NCBI RefSeq assembly: GCF_000332495.1
Contig: NZ_AOGW02000002.1
Span: forward strand, 62,001 to 126,000
DNA: 64,000 nt
Direction: 5' to 3'
Source of the DNA: Leptospira terpstrae serovar Hualin str. LT 11-33 = ATCC 700639
Lineage (GTDB): Bacteria > Spirochaetota > Leptospiria > Leptospirales > Leptospiraceae
Shown here: positions 1 to 8,900 of the stretch, one piece after another
Layout of the letters: each line of letters begins with the position of its first letter
How positions within the stretch are numbered: the first letter of the stretch is position 1
The notes under the pieces: generated by a model
Databases searched by the model: none
What the model was told of the DNA's origin: nothing
What the model saw: only the letters and a program-made list of their open reading frames with translations
Translations under genes and position numbers: made by a program

Positions 1-72
1 ACTATCTAATAGTGTTAGCCAAACTTTGACCTCTCTGATTCCTTGTCTTAAACCAACGATAAGGAATCGGAG

Positions 73-1131
73 ATGCACTCAATCAACCTATCTACTCTCC
101 AGTCACTACTACCAGAAGCAAAATTTCAAAATACAAATAGTATTGATTCTGTTTCTTTTACTGGACTCACCTCACTTTCATTAGCTTCTACAAACGAAAT
201 TTCTTTTGTAGCATCCAAAACATTTGTAAATGAAGCAAAAGCTTCTAAAGCACGCCTTCTCGTTGTTTCTGAAGATATGGTAGACTCTCTTTCTGAAAAA
301 GCTTTAATCATTGTACCCAAAGTAGAACTGGCTACGGCAAAAATCATACGTCAGTTTTTTCCAGAAAAACAACCTACAGGAAAACATAGTACGCAAGTTG
401 CAATTGATCCTACTGCAAAAATTGGATCCAATACAGACATCGGACATTTTGTAACTATTGGTAAGGATTCTGTCATTGGTAATGACTGTATCATTGAAGA
501 TGGAGTAAAAATTGGAGACCGTGTTCATATTGGCGATGGTTCTCGAATTGGAAAAAACTGTGTTTTCTTTGATGATACGATTGTAGGAAAACGTTTTATC
601 GTATTTGGTAATTCTAGTTTCGGTGGCGATGGGTTTGGTTTTGTTTTTGCAGAAGGAAAACACAACAAAATTCCCCAAGTTGGTCGTGTTGTGATTGGTG
701 ACGATGTAGAAGTCGGAAGCAATTGTACCATTGACCGCGGTGCTCTTACGGATACAACAGTCGGGAACGGATGTAAATTTGATAATATGGTTCATATTGC
801 TCACAACTGTAAGGTAGGAGATCATGTCATCATTGCAGGTCAATCTGGTTTGGCTGGAAGTGTCACACTAGGAAACTATGTAATCATTGGTGGTGCTTGT
901 GCTATTAGTGACCATATAACACTCGTTGAAGGAACCATCATTGCAGGTGGGTCTAGCCTCCGAACTTCTCCAAAAACAAAAGATGTTTATGTGGGCTGGG
1001 ACTTAGGTCTTACTTTCCCAGAGTTCCAAAAGTATCGAGTGAATATCAAAAACATTGTGAACTTAAACAAATGGCTCAAACGCATTGAAAACATTGAAAA
1101 AAAAGTGGGAATCGAAACGAAAGAATCTTAA
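73..1131 (+). CDS. lpxD: UDP-3-O-acylglucosamine N-acyltransferase LpxD
   Basis: Cytoplasmic acyltransferase of lipid A synthesis that N-acylates UDP-3-O-acyl-glucosamine-type precursors. The 352-residue length fits the family. Residues ~1-100 form the N-terminal uridine-binding-like domain. From ~105 to ~300 there is a long left-handed beta-helix of hexapeptide repeats, recognisable from recurring I/V-G-x-x-x motifs. The conserved HIAHN motif, with the family's catalytic-type histidine, is present at about residue 238. The ATG is preceded by AAGGA 7 bases upstream and an adjacent GGAG. Leptospiral lipid A is built on a diaminoglucose backbone, so the natural acceptor may be the amino-sugar variant; this is family knowledge and not visible here. 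No other lpx gene is in the window. Confidence 0.95.
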   Translation: MHSINLSTLQSLLPEAKFQNTNSIDSVSFTGLTSLSLASTNEISFVASKTFVNEAKASKARLLVVSEDMVDSLSEKALIIVPKVELATAKIIRQFFPEKQPTGKHSTQVAIDPTAKIGSNTDIGHFVTIGKDSVIGNDCIIEDGVKIGDRVHIGDGSRIGKNCVFFDDTIVGKRFIVFGNSSFGGDGFGFVFAEGKHNKIPQVGRVVIGDDVEVGSNCTIDRGALTDTTVGNGCKFDNMVHIAHNCKVGDHVIIAGQSGLAGSVTLGNYVIIGGACAISDHITLVEGTIIAGGSSLRTSPKTKDVYVGWDLGLTFPEFQKYRVNIKNIVNLNKWLKRIENIEKKVGIETKES

Positions 1132-1162
1132 ATCAAATTTTGGATTCATTCATCCTTTTCAT

Positions 1163-1618
1163 TTAAGAAACCGAATCAACATACAGTTGGATTCGGTTTT
1201 GGATTTCTTTTCGAATAGAAGGATCAGGAAAAAGAATTGGATTTCCTTCCGGATCGGTCCAAAAAAATTTCCCTTCATCCGTTTTCCTAAGACTCAAATA
1301 AAAAATGGGGGAAGGGTTTCTCCGGTTCCCTTCCAAACCACCTAACCTAAGTGTCACGGAACCCATATCTGATACTACCCATTCGAAAATTTTCCCCATT
1401 TGTTCCGTTTTCCATCGGATAGGAAATGTAGGAAGCTCTATTGTTTCCAATTGATCCTCGGATTGAGTTTCTAAGTTTTCTTTAGAATGTACATTGGAAC
1501 TTTCTTCTTTGGAACTCTTTTGTACCCCTACCTTTGGATATTCTGCAAGTAACCAATGAAAGACACGAAGTGATTCCTCTTTTAAAAATGGTAAATCGTT
1601 TAAATCAAGTGAATTCAT
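1163..1618 (-). CDS. Hypothetical protein downstream of mazG
   Basis: A 151-residue soluble protein that I do not recognise. It has no signal peptide or membrane segment. A polar, acidic Ser/Glu-rich stretch (residues ~33-60) separates a short N-terminal helical part from a C-terminal part that looks beta-rich (residues ~65-150). It starts 7 bases after the mazG stop codon on the same strand, so it is probably co-transcribed with mazG. The start is ATG without an obvious Shine-Dalgarno sequence, consistent with translational coupling. Its 3' end contains the hairpin assigned to lpxD termination. Confidence 0.7.
   Translation of the reverse strand: MNSLDLNDLPFLKEESLRVFHWLLAEYPKVGVQKSSKEESSNVHSKENLETQSEDQLETIELPTFPIRWKTEQMGKIFEWVVSDMGSVTLRLGGLEGNRRNPSPIFYLSLRKTDEGKFFWTDPEGNPILFPDPSIRKEIQNRIQLYVDSVS
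1168..1199 (+). terminator. Probable rho-independent terminator of lpxD inside the end of the convergent gene
   Basis: A perfect 10-bp stem (AAACCGAATC paired with GATTCGGTTT) with a 12-base loop ends in a T-rich run. It begins 36 bases after the lpxD stop and overlaps the last codons of the minus-strand gene at 1163..1618, so the same bases serve as terminator and coding sequence. Confidence 0.55.
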
Positions 1619-1625
1619 ATTGGGA

Positions 1626-2540
1626 CTAAGGTTGGGAACCTTGGTTCACTGAACCTGCATTTTTTTGAGATTTCGTATCTGTTGTGGATGTAATGGGAGA
1701 CTTTGCCTTTAATTGCAACTTCGCTTGGTCCCAAAACAAATCTAGCTCTTCCAAAGAATGGTCTTTCAAAGTTTTTCCTGTTTGTGTTACCAAGTCTTCT
1801 ACGATTCGAAATCTAGATTCAAACTTTTCATTGGCCCTACGTAAACAAGTTTCTGGATCAATTGAAAGTTTGCGGGATAAATTGACTAACAAGAAGAACA
1901 AATCACCTAACTCATCTTCTACTCTTTCGTTATAAGGTAGTTTTTTAGTATTTAAAGAACCTTGGGACTTTAGTTCTGTATCCAATTCTTTTATTTCTTC
2001 CTGAAACTTTTCGAATACTCCGGAAACGGTAGGCCAATCAAATCCTTGTTTGGTGACTTTGCTTTGTATTTTTTCGGAACGTTGAATTGCGGGGAGTGCT
2101 TTCGGAATTGCGGTAAGAATACTTTTATCGGAATCTATTTTCCCTTTGTTTTCTTTTTCCTTTTGTTTTAGTTCTTCCCACTGGGTAAGTACCTGTTCCC
2201 CAGAATCTATTCCCGATTGGTTTCCATAAACATGAGGATGGCGAAAAACTAATTTTTGGAATACATCATTGGCGACATCTTGGAAATCGAAGGCACCCCG
2301 TTCCTTGGCGAGTTGGCTATGAAATGTAATTTGGAAAAGTAAATCTCCTAGTTCTTCTTTTAGATGGTTGTCATCACCCCGCTCGATGGTATCTACCACT
2401 TCGTAGGTTTCTTCTAGTAAATGAGGAATGACAGAAAGATGGGTCTGTTCTTTGTCCCAAGGACAACCCTCAGGGCTACGTAGATCCGCTGTCAGTGCAA
2501 GTAAGTTTTCCAAGGGAGAATCAAAATTAGGAGGGTTCAC
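1626..2540 (-). CDS. mazG: Nucleoside triphosphate pyrophosphohydrolase MazG
   Basis: Hydrolyses (d)NTPs to NMP plus pyrophosphate, a house-cleaning or stringent-response role. Two MazG folds are visible. The N-terminal one (~residues 10-125) has the GCPWDKEQTH motif, EETYE and EELGDLLFQ, i.e. the ExxE...ExxD metal-binding set. The C-terminal one (~150-265) has VEDELGDLFF. At 304 residues it is slightly longer than typical MazG (~260) because of a low-complexity Thr/Ser/Gln tail. Translation probably starts at GTG (2538..2540); no ATG fits better before the first motif. It is divergent from the DUF6580 gene and followed closely by the 151-residue hypothetical gene. Confidence 0.9.
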   Translation of the reverse strand: MNPPNFDSPLENLLALTADLRSPEGCPWDKEQTHLSVIPHLLEETYEVVDTIERGDDNHLKEELGDLLFQITFHSQLAKERGAFDFQDVANDVFQKLVFRHPHVYGNQSGIDSGEQVLTQWEELKQKEKENKGKIDSDKSILTAIPKALPAIQRSEKIQSKVTKQGFDWPTVSGVFEKFQEEIKELDTELKSQGSLNTKKLPYNERVEDELGDLFFLLVNLSRKLSIDPETCLRRANEKFESRFRIVEDLVTQTGKTLKDHSLEELDLFWDQAKLQLKAKSPITSTTDTKSQKNAGSVNQGSQP

Positions 2541-2623
2541 TGATTGTATTTTTCCCGAACCTTGCGGGAAGCAAACGGAAATTTTATCTTGCGAAAGCCC
2601 CCCCCCTTTACGAGTCTATCCCT

Positions 2624-3136
2624 ATGTTCCAATCCCGTGTCTCCGTTGCCATCCTCATGGTGATCGCTACTGTCATCAGCCGTATCTTACCACACCCACC
2701 GAATTTTACGCCCATTTTGGCTGTTTCTTTGTTTTCGGGTGCCTATTTGACAGACAGACGACTTGCTCTTTTCGTTCCTATTTTGGCGATGTTAGTTTCC
2801 GATTTTTTTATTGGATTTCATGACCTCATGCCAGTTGTGTATGGATTTATGATTTTGGCAGTTCTCTTTGGAAAACAAATTGGATCTTCACTTACCAAAT
2901 CCTTTGGGTATACGGTAGTTGGATCGGTTGTCTTCTTTGTTCTCACTAACTTTGCCGTTTGGGCGACGAGCGGAATGTATCCATTGGATGGAACTGGCCT
3001 TGTGACTTGTTTTACACTAGCCATTCCATTTTTTCAAAATTCGATTGCTGGTGACTTAGTGTATTCTGGAATCCTTTTCGGATCTATGGCCCTACTCAAT
3101 AGAACCGTGTTTGTTACCGCAAAACAAAGCGCCTAA
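2624..3136 (+). CDS. DUF6580-type integral membrane protein
   Basis: A 170-residue hydrophobic protein with about five membrane segments. It resembles the DUF6580 family of putative transporters: the N-terminal motif around HPPNFTPI, followed by a glycine/alanine-rich helix and LVSDFFIGFHD, is characteristic. The family is loosely related to ECF-type substrate-binding membrane proteins, but no substrate can be assigned. The gene is monocistronic, divergent from mazG and convergent with the ATP-grasp operon (16-base gap). The start ATG lacks a clear Shine-Dalgarno sequence, and an internal ATG 11 codons later is possible. Confidence 0.75.
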   Translation: MFQSRVSVAILMVIATVISRILPHPPNFTPILAVSLFSGAYLTDRRLALFVPILAMLVSDFFIGFHDLMPVVYGFMILAVLFGKQIGSSLTKSFGYTVVGSVVFFVLTNFAVWATSGMYPLDGTGLVTCFTLAIPFFQNSIAGDLVYSGILFGSMALLNRTVFVTAKQSA

Positions 3137-3153
3137 ACAAAGTTAATCATTAT

Positions 3154-4104
3154 TTACAACTCTTGAAACATTCGGTGGACACGGGTCTTAGGACCATCTG
3201 CCGAATTCTTTATCTTCTCCACAATCCGCAAACGATCTAAAAGCCCCATTCGATTAGCAATTTGAATTCCAAGCCCTGGCCTTGCATTCATTTCCAAAAG
3301 AAGTGGCCCTCTTGTTTCATCGAGTACGATATCTACACCTAAATATCCGAGTCCAGACATATCGTAACACCGAGATGCCATTTCTAAAATAGTTTCCCAA
3401 TGAGGTAATACACGCCCACTTAATGTCTGTTTTGTGTCTGGGTGGAAATGAACAATTTTATCATTACAAACTGAGTGAGTGAGTTCTCCTGATCGAAGGT
3501 CGACTCCCACACCGAGGGCTCCTTGGTGGAGGTTTGCCCTTCCTCCTGATTCCTTAGTCGGCAAACGTAACATTGCCATCACTGGATAACCTAAAAATAC
3601 AATCACACGTATGTCTGGTATTCCACGAAACGATATCTCTTGAAAGAAAGAGTGGCATTCCAATCGTTCTTGTAATATACAAGTATCTGAGTTCCCATCT
3701 AAAGAATAGAGACCAGATAAAATCCCTGAGATATGATGGTTAAGTTCTTTTTCTGTAAGTGTTCGTTCATCTACTTTATGGTAACGGATTAAACCATTGG
3801 TTGCCTCTGATTCACTGGCTATCACAAGGATTCCATTTCCCATACCACCGTTTGCTGGTTTCACAACAAAACCAGGCCGGTCTTGGATCAGTTCCCTAGT
3901 TTTACGAATTCCCCCGAATGTATCTACAACTCCATAATGATAAGGCATAGGAACGTTGAACTGCCTTGCGAGTTCGGCAGTTTTCCATTTATCATCAACT
4001 AACGGATAGTATTCTCTTGGATTATAAGGTAAAATGTATTCGCCGATTCGGCGGTTGATTCCAAGAACACCCTCTTCTTCAAATTTTTTGAAAAGAGAGA
4101 TCAC
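3154..4104 (-). CDS. RimK-like ATP-grasp ligase (alpha-L-glutamate ligase-related)
   Basis: A 316-residue ATP-grasp enzyme predicted to form an amide bond between a carboxylate and an amine through an acyl phosphate. Visible ATP-grasp features are VVKPANGGMGNG (nucleotide-binding lysine and glycine-rich loop, ~95-107), the DIRVIVFLGYPVMAMLRLP strand region, and the C-terminal LLEMNARPG motif with the Glu and Asn Mg ligands (~271-279). It belongs to the RimK-related group that occurs beside 7TM/inactive transglutaminase and retropepsin-like genes, not to classical RimK. Translation starts at a GTG that overlaps the stop of the preceding gene (TAGTG), so it is tightly coupled. The acceptor and amino acid are unknown. 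It is the last gene of the operon. Confidence 0.85.
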   Translation of the reverse strand: MISLFKKFEEEGVLGINRRIGEYILPYNPREYYPLVDDKWKTAELARQFNVPMPYHYGVVDTFGGIRKTRELIQDRPGFVVKPANGGMGNGILVIASESEATNGLIRYHKVDERTLTEKELNHHISGILSGLYSLDGNSDTCILQERLECHSFFQEISFRGIPDIRVIVFLGYPVMAMLRLPTKESGGRANLHQGALGVGVDLRSGELTHSVCNDKIVHFHPDTKQTLSGRVLPHWETILEMASRCYDMSGLGYLGVDIVLDETRGPLLLEMNARPGLGIQIANRMGLLDRLRIVEKIKNSADGPKTRVHRMFQEL

Positions 4105-5687
4105 TACTTAAATATTTCCTTAAATCGAAAAAGTTCTGAAACTCTGTATCCTTTGTATTGGCCAAGCAAAATCTGAATGGCTATCACAACAAACAACAAT
4201 TCGGGATGAGTAAAAAAGAGGATTTGTAAGGATCCAAAAAAGAATATCATATAACTGATTAGTGCAATGAGTAGTGTTCCCGCTAAAGTCACAAAGGAAT
4301 GCATTATCCCTTCTTCAATGATCATAATCGAAAATCGTTCAATAAAAATTGTGGTGATAACAATCGGAAATAAAGTCACACTCATCTGATTAAAAAAAGA
4401 TATTTCTTCATTCAAAACAGAAAATAAAATCAGCGTAATGACAGTGATGGTGAGTAAAATAGAAAGCCTAGGAACTGCCAAAAGATAATATTTATCCAAA
4501 GCATACCTTTCAAAAAAACCAAGCCCAATCATCAAAAGAAAAAAACTAATCCCAAAGAGGAGATTCGTCTCATAAAAAAACATAGCAAGTAATATAGGGG
4601 TAAATATTCCAAAGGTTGGAATCCCAATCATATTCCTGGCCACAGACAAAACCAAAGCACCGATAGGAATGAGAATCACCAAACGAAACAAATTTTGTAA
4701 AGGTGTGGGAAGGCTATACAAAGAATAATAACGTAAAAAACTATTACTTGAGGCCACTTCTTCGCTATATTCTTTAAAATTATAACGATTTACATTTGAT
4801 TTAGTAATATAAGCAGTATAACGAAAAGTAGCCGGTTCTTCACCAAGGGAACGCCTCTCTTCTACAGACTTCCATAGTGGTAGATATCCACTGACACTAT
4901 GTGCAAAAATGTTTTTGTAAGTAGACACAAAATACCATTTCCCATGAATTCGGATTTCATTCCAAAAACTCAGTTTTGACTTATTGTCTTTTGTGTTTTG
5001 TTTGGATAAATCAAAGCCAGCCACTGTCCGTGTTTGGATTCCCTTCATACGACAAAGCAAAGAAAATAACATGGCTTGCGTATAAGCACTGCCATTATTC
5101 AGACGAATTGTATCTGCGAGTGTAATTTCCTTGGTGGTATTTAAAACTTCTTCAGAAATAAAATAGTATATTTGTTTGGCGGAGGCAACATTGTCTTTGT
5201 CGTAGGGATGAATTTGTTCAAATAATTTTTTAGCTAAACGAATTTCTTCTGGAGAAAAGTTTTTTAAAGAAAGGTAGTATGGCTCTTTACTTGGTTGTTT
5301 TTTATTTTCTGGAACAATTTCTGGTTCCGGATTGGAATGAGAGTATGGAAGAATTTTTATTTTCGCATAATATCCGATAGATGAATTCCAATCTTCTCCT
5401 TCCCAAATCCCCAAATGACCATACTGTTTTTTCTGTAGTCGAAAATCTAGATCTTCCACTTTGGTATTAGATTTAAGAACTCTAGATTGGATGAATTGTT
5501 TTGGAATAGGAAAGGTTACTTCCGATATCGCCACATTTTCTTTTGGGAGGATGACTACTTGTAAATTAACTGTATCATCGACTTCCACAGGCAAAAGTGA
5601 TAATTCTGCAACATTTAGTTTATAAAGAATTGATACAATCGGAAGAATCATCAGGATAGATACAGTAATTAAAGTTTTACGATCCAA
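4104..5687 (-). CDS. Inactive transglutaminase fused to a 7-TM domain
   Basis: A 527-residue membrane protein. One N-terminal anchor helix (~7-25) is followed by an extracytoplasmic region with a transglutaminase-like fold (~150-300) and then seven closely packed hydrophobic helices (~330-515). In active transglutaminases the catalytic Cys lies in a G-x-C context before the helix. Here the matching segment (residues 197-224, NNGSAYTQAML...) has Ser/Ala and no Cys, so the domain should be non-catalytic. This architecture is known beside ATP-grasp ligases and retropepsin-like proteases. The start lies 1 base after the protease stop, and the stop overlaps the ligase start. A binding or scaffolding role for a peptide modification is inferred. 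Confidence 0.85.
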   Translation of the reverse strand: MDRKTLITVSILMILPIVSILYKLNVAELSLLPVEVDDTVNLQVVILPKENVAISEVTFPIPKQFIQSRVLKSNTKVEDLDFRLQKKQYGHLGIWEGEDWNSSIGYYAKIKILPYSHSNPEPEIVPENKKQPSKEPYYLSLKNFSPEEIRLAKKLFEQIHPYDKDNVASAKQIYYFISEEVLNTTKEITLADTIRLNNGSAYTQAMLFSLLCRMKGIQTRTVAGFDLSKQNTKDNKSKLSFWNEIRIHGKWYFVSTYKNIFAHSVSGYLPLWKSVEERRSLGEEPATFRYTAYITKSNVNRYNFKEYSEEVASSNSFLRYYSLYSLPTPLQNLFRLVILIPIGALVLSVARNMIGIPTFGIFTPILLAMFFYETNLLFGISFFLLMIGLGFFERYALDKYYLLAVPRLSILLTITVITLILFSVLNEEISFFNQMSVTLFPIVITTIFIERFSIMIIEEGIMHSFVTLAGTLLIALISYMIFFFGSLQILFFTHPELLFVVIAIQILLGQYKGYRVSELFRFKEIFK

Positions 5688-5688
5688 A

Positions 5689-6279
5689 CTAGTCCCCTAA
5701 GGCATGTGATAAAGACACATCTACCAGAAACTTACCCATTAGGAAGTTTCTGCCAATAAGTATAGGATAAGTCAGATTTGTTCTGTCATTTAAATTAATA
5801 ATCACTTCTTCCTTATACTTTCCCATCTTCATCAATTCACTGATAATGATTCTATTTTCAGAAATACCGGAAGTACTAGTCACCTTTGCTTCTTTGATAA
5901 ATTTACTCTTTAAACGAACCGGTTTTTCGTCGACGAAGGTATCAAATAATACAAAAACTTCACCATTTTCTGTGACTCTCTCTATATTAATCGCATGAAT
6001 GGAACAGGATTTAGCACCAGTGTCTACCCTGGCTCGAAGTTTCAATTTCCAATTGGGAAATTCAACCCACTCCACTCGCCCAACAATTGGCTTTAAATAT
6101 TGAGGAGGGATGACAATCGGTTTGATATGTAAATCAGGTTTTTTTTCGATGATTTGTTTGGAACCAAAACAATTCGCCAAAACCAGAATTAGAAATAATA
6201 TAAATGAGTATGTGAATTTACGAAAAAATATTCGCGAATGAAATGAGGGAAGGTTCATAAAATGTCTGGAAAATCTCAT
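5689..6279 (-). CDS. Retropepsin-like aspartic protease (RimB / Zn_protease family), probable lipoprotein
   Basis: A 196-residue exported protein. An N-terminal hydrophobic segment (~22-36) ends in LVLANC with Cys37, which fits the relaxed spirochaetal lipobox. The mature domain has the aspartic-protease-like motif RVDTGAKSCSIHA (Asp86-Thr-Gly) and the family's C-terminal ILIGRNFL...FLVDVS block (~173-190), together typical of the family once annotated as ATP-dependent zinc protease and now seen as retropepsin-like. Only one DTG is present, so the active form should be a dimer. It overlaps the channel gene by ATGA. The predicted role is cleaving peptide bonds made by, or linked to, the ATP-grasp partner. 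Confidence 0.85.
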   Translation of the reverse strand: MRFSRHFMNLPSFHSRIFFRKFTYSFILFLILVLANCFGSKQIIEKKPDLHIKPIVIPPQYLKPIVGRVEWVEFPNWKLKLRARVDTGAKSCSIHAINIERVTENGEVFVLFDTFVDEKPVRLKSKFIKEAKVTSTSGISENRIIISELMKMGKYKEEVIINLNDRTNLTYPILIGRNFLMGKFLVDVSLSHALGD

Positions 6280-8084
6280 ACTGACTTACGTTGTTTATTT
6301 TTCACTTCATTTTGATACGCATTGAATAAATCAATGTATCTCAAATATCCTAAACATTTACCATCTTCAACAATCGCAAGTTTGTCGACATCATATTCTA
6401 AAAGAATGCGAAGAGCCTTACCCAAAGTGTCCTTTGTGCAAACAGAGGGAACATCTTGTACAATTTCTCCGCAAGTAATCAGGTTTTTTAAATCTGCTTC
6501 AAATTCCGGAAGGATTCTATTTTTTCGAAGTGATACAATTCCCTTATACTCTTCCCCTGATCCCACAAGTATAAAATCACTCGCTTGGATCCCGGGTGCA
6601 TTGGACTGTAACTCCGTCAACGAGAGATGTTCGGATACCATTGCATACTTACGAAATTCAGAAAAATGATCGGTGATACGAATCCGATCCATAATGTCTT
6701 GGTTCATATCCCAATGATGGGAAGGAGACAAAAATCTATTTTTGATTTGGTTTCGGTAAATGGAAGTTCTATGAGACAAAACGACGGCAACTACAGATAC
6801 AATCATAAGAGGAGGTAACAATTCATAACTTCCAATCATGTCGCAAACCATAATCATTCCTGCAATCGGTGCACGAGCTACACCGGCAAAAAAAGATCCC
6901 ATTCCTACTAAAAGAAACGGAAAGATGATGATATTTAATTCCGGAAACAACACTTGAGCCATAGAGCCAACAAATGCACCTAACATACCACCAATGGCAA
7001 AAGATGGACCGAGTAATCCTCCAGAACTTCCTGAGCCAACAGTGAGTGAGGTAGAAAACACTTTAAATAATGCAACAGCTAAAAGGAAAAAAGGACCAGA
7101 AAACCCAAAACTAGTCGATTGTAAAACTTCCCCATTGATCATTCTTTGGATGAGTCCAAATCCAGAACCTAATACTTCAGGAAACAACAAAGCAATACAT
7201 CCGACAATGAGTCCACCAAACGCTGGTTTTAAGTAATTTGGCAAAGGAAGTTTGGAAAATACATCTTGAACTAGATGATATACTTTCACAAAAAAATATC
7301 CAACGATATAACAAAGAAGTCCAAGCAGAATGTATAATGGTATATGCCGATAATCATTCAGACTATATTCTTGTACTGAAAATATAGAGCCACTTCCCGC
7401 AATACTTGTATATGTAAGATAAGCGGTAACCGAGGAAAGAATACAAGGAACTAGAGAATCACTTTCGATATCTTCTTGGTATACCATTTCCACCGCAGTG
7501 ATGGCACCACCTAAAGGAGCACGAAAAATGGCACCGAGGCCGCCCGCAGTTCCGGCTAACATCAATGTCCTACGAGCCCGAGCTCCTGCACCGAGAAAAC
7601 CTGCCAAACTGGAACCAAACCCAGCTCCAATTTGTGCGGTGGGTCCTTCCTTTCCGCCCGAACCTCCGGAACCTAACGTAAGTATAGTGGCGAGCGCTTT
7701 ATAAAAAGGAACTTTGGCCTGAATTTTTCCTTCATTGAAATGGAATGCATAGATGAGTGAATCTGTTCCACCTCCTTGGGCTTCCATACAAAAGAAACTA
7801 GTGATGATTCCAACAAGGAGACCACCGATGGCAGGTAAAAAAACAATCCAAAGAGGAGAAATTGGGCCAACAGTTCCAATGGAATGGAAGTGTAAATCCC
7901 CGGAAGGAATGCCCGGATCATAACCCATTAGGTTACCGAAGGTAAAGGATTCCGTCCATGTTAAGGCCCAGTTGAAACCATAAGCTCCAAAACCAGAAAG
8001 CAGACCAATGAATAGAGAATAGACATAAATCGATCGCGGTCCCTGGATAGAAAACACACCCTTTAGACCGAAATTTGACCCCAT
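6276..8084 (-). CDS. ClC-family chloride channel/transporter with C-terminal CBS domains
   Basis: A 602-residue membrane protein with the internally duplicated ClC fold (~20-440) and a cytosolic CBS region (~460-595). The gating-glutamate motif GKEGP is intact (Glu146). The second-half motif appears as GGLLGP in place of GxFxP. The first selectivity motif, normally GSGIP, reads GGGTD (104-108), so anion selectivity may differ from classical ClC proteins. It is the first gene of the operon, with its stop overlapping the protease start. Linkage to the protease/ligase trio suggests an osmotic or ionic-stress context (inferred). The ATG at 8084 is accepted; no strong Shine-Dalgarno sequence is seen. 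Confidence 0.9.
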   Translation of the reverse strand: MGSNFGLKGVFSIQGPRSIYVYSLFIGLLSGFGAYGFNWALTWTESFTFGNLMGYDPGIPSGDLHFHSIGTVGPISPLWIVFLPAIGGLLVGIITSFFCMEAQGGGTDSLIYAFHFNEGKIQAKVPFYKALATILTLGSGGSGGKEGPTAQIGAGFGSSLAGFLGAGARARRTLMLAGTAGGLGAIFRAPLGGAITAVEMVYQEDIESDSLVPCILSSVTAYLTYTSIAGSGSIFSVQEYSLNDYRHIPLYILLGLLCYIVGYFFVKVYHLVQDVFSKLPLPNYLKPAFGGLIVGCIALLFPEVLGSGFGLIQRMINGEVLQSTSFGFSGPFFLLAVALFKVFSTSLTVGSGSSGGLLGPSFAIGGMLGAFVGSMAQVLFPELNIIIFPFLLVGMGSFFAGVARAPIAGMIMVCDMIGSYELLPPLMIVSVVAVVLSHRTSIYRNQIKNRFLSPSHHWDMNQDIMDRIRITDHFSEFRKYAMVSEHLSLTELQSNAPGIQASDFILVGSGEEYKGIVSLRKNRILPEFEADLKNLITCGEIVQDVPSVCTKDTLGKALRILLEYDVDKLAIVEDGKCLGYLRYIDLFNAYQNEVKNKQRKSV

Positions 8085-8163
8085 AGGGCAAGATTGGAAT
8101 TTCCTCTAAATTTCCCAAGGAAATTCTGAATCCTCTTGACCAGGGAATGAATTCCTGTGACGA

Positions 8164-8877
8164 TTGGATGGTATGGTTCGATCTATCGTAATCCTCTTGG
8201 TATTTTCCTCAGTTTTTACCGCTTGTGGTCTTAAAAACGAAAACAAAGCGGAATTGTCTATGCTTGCCGAAGGAGAACCCGGCCTCTACTTCTTAGGGGA
8301 AGTGGATAGCGATATCACCACTAGCTGTGGGCAAGCCACGCCAGCTACTACATCAACCACAGGAACTGGGACCACAACAGGAACTACTGGGTCCACATCA
8401 ACATCAAATAACACACGTTTTACGGTTATTTCCCAACTTATCTTTAAAACAAAGGAAACTCTAAACCTTCGTTTTACTTATGATAGTACACAAATCCAAG
8501 GAAAGATCGATCCGCAACAAGGGTTTGTACTTGCTGGAGGAGCATTCGGTAAAACTGTCCAAGGAACGCAAGGGACCGTAGAATGGTTTAACCAAGGGAT
8601 TAATATAGATACAGCACTTCAAAGTGCACAACAAATTTCTTTCTTTAACTTGGAAATCACTTTAAACGGAACTTATAGCTCTACTACTGCATCGACTACG
8701 ATTTTAAACTCATGTAATACTTTAGATAGTGTGAACTGTACATCAGGAACTTCAACAACACAATGTTTTACATCTGATAACAAAACTTGTCTCGTACAAA
8801 ATACAACTACAGATGCAAAGTCTGTTATCATTCGCGGAACATTAAAGTGTAACGCTCCAAATATCGTTCCACAATAA
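8164..8877 (+). CDS. Putative lipoprotein with Thr/Ser/Gly-rich linker
   Basis: A 237-residue exported protein of unknown function. The signal peptide ends in VFTAC (lipobox), giving a lipidated Cys after about 20 residues. A low-complexity Thr/Gly/Ser stretch (~57-80) leads into a beta-rich domain with several cysteines near the C terminus (NSC, NCTSG, QCFTS, TCLV, KCNA), probably disulphide-bonded in the periplasm or on the surface. A second in-frame ATG three codons downstream (8173) may be the true start. It precedes the histidine kinase gene by 23 bases on the same strand, so it may belong to the same transcript and could be an accessory or sensory partner. Confidence 0.75.
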   Translation: MDGMVRSIVILLVFSSVFTACGLKNENKAELSMLAEGEPGLYFLGEVDSDITTSCGQATPATTSTTGTGTTTGTTGSTSTSNNTRFTVISQLIFKTKETLNLRFTYDSTQIQGKIDPQQGFVLAGGAFGKTVQGTQGTVEWFNQGINIDTALQSAQQISFFNLEITLNGTYSSTTASTTILNSCNTLDSVNCTSGTSTTQCFTSDNKTCLVQNTTTDAKSVIIRGTLKCNAPNIVPQ

Positions 8878-8900
8878 AATCCAGCTAACGATCTTAAAGA

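Noticed and set aside
1..72. Tail of a gene before lpxD
   Set aside because: A short frame ends with TGA at 27..29, but only nine codons are visible, too few to support a feature.
304..843. Long minus-strand frame opposite lpxD
   Set aside because: It is antisense to a certain gene and its sequence is a complement of the hexapeptide repeats, giving low-complexity residues.
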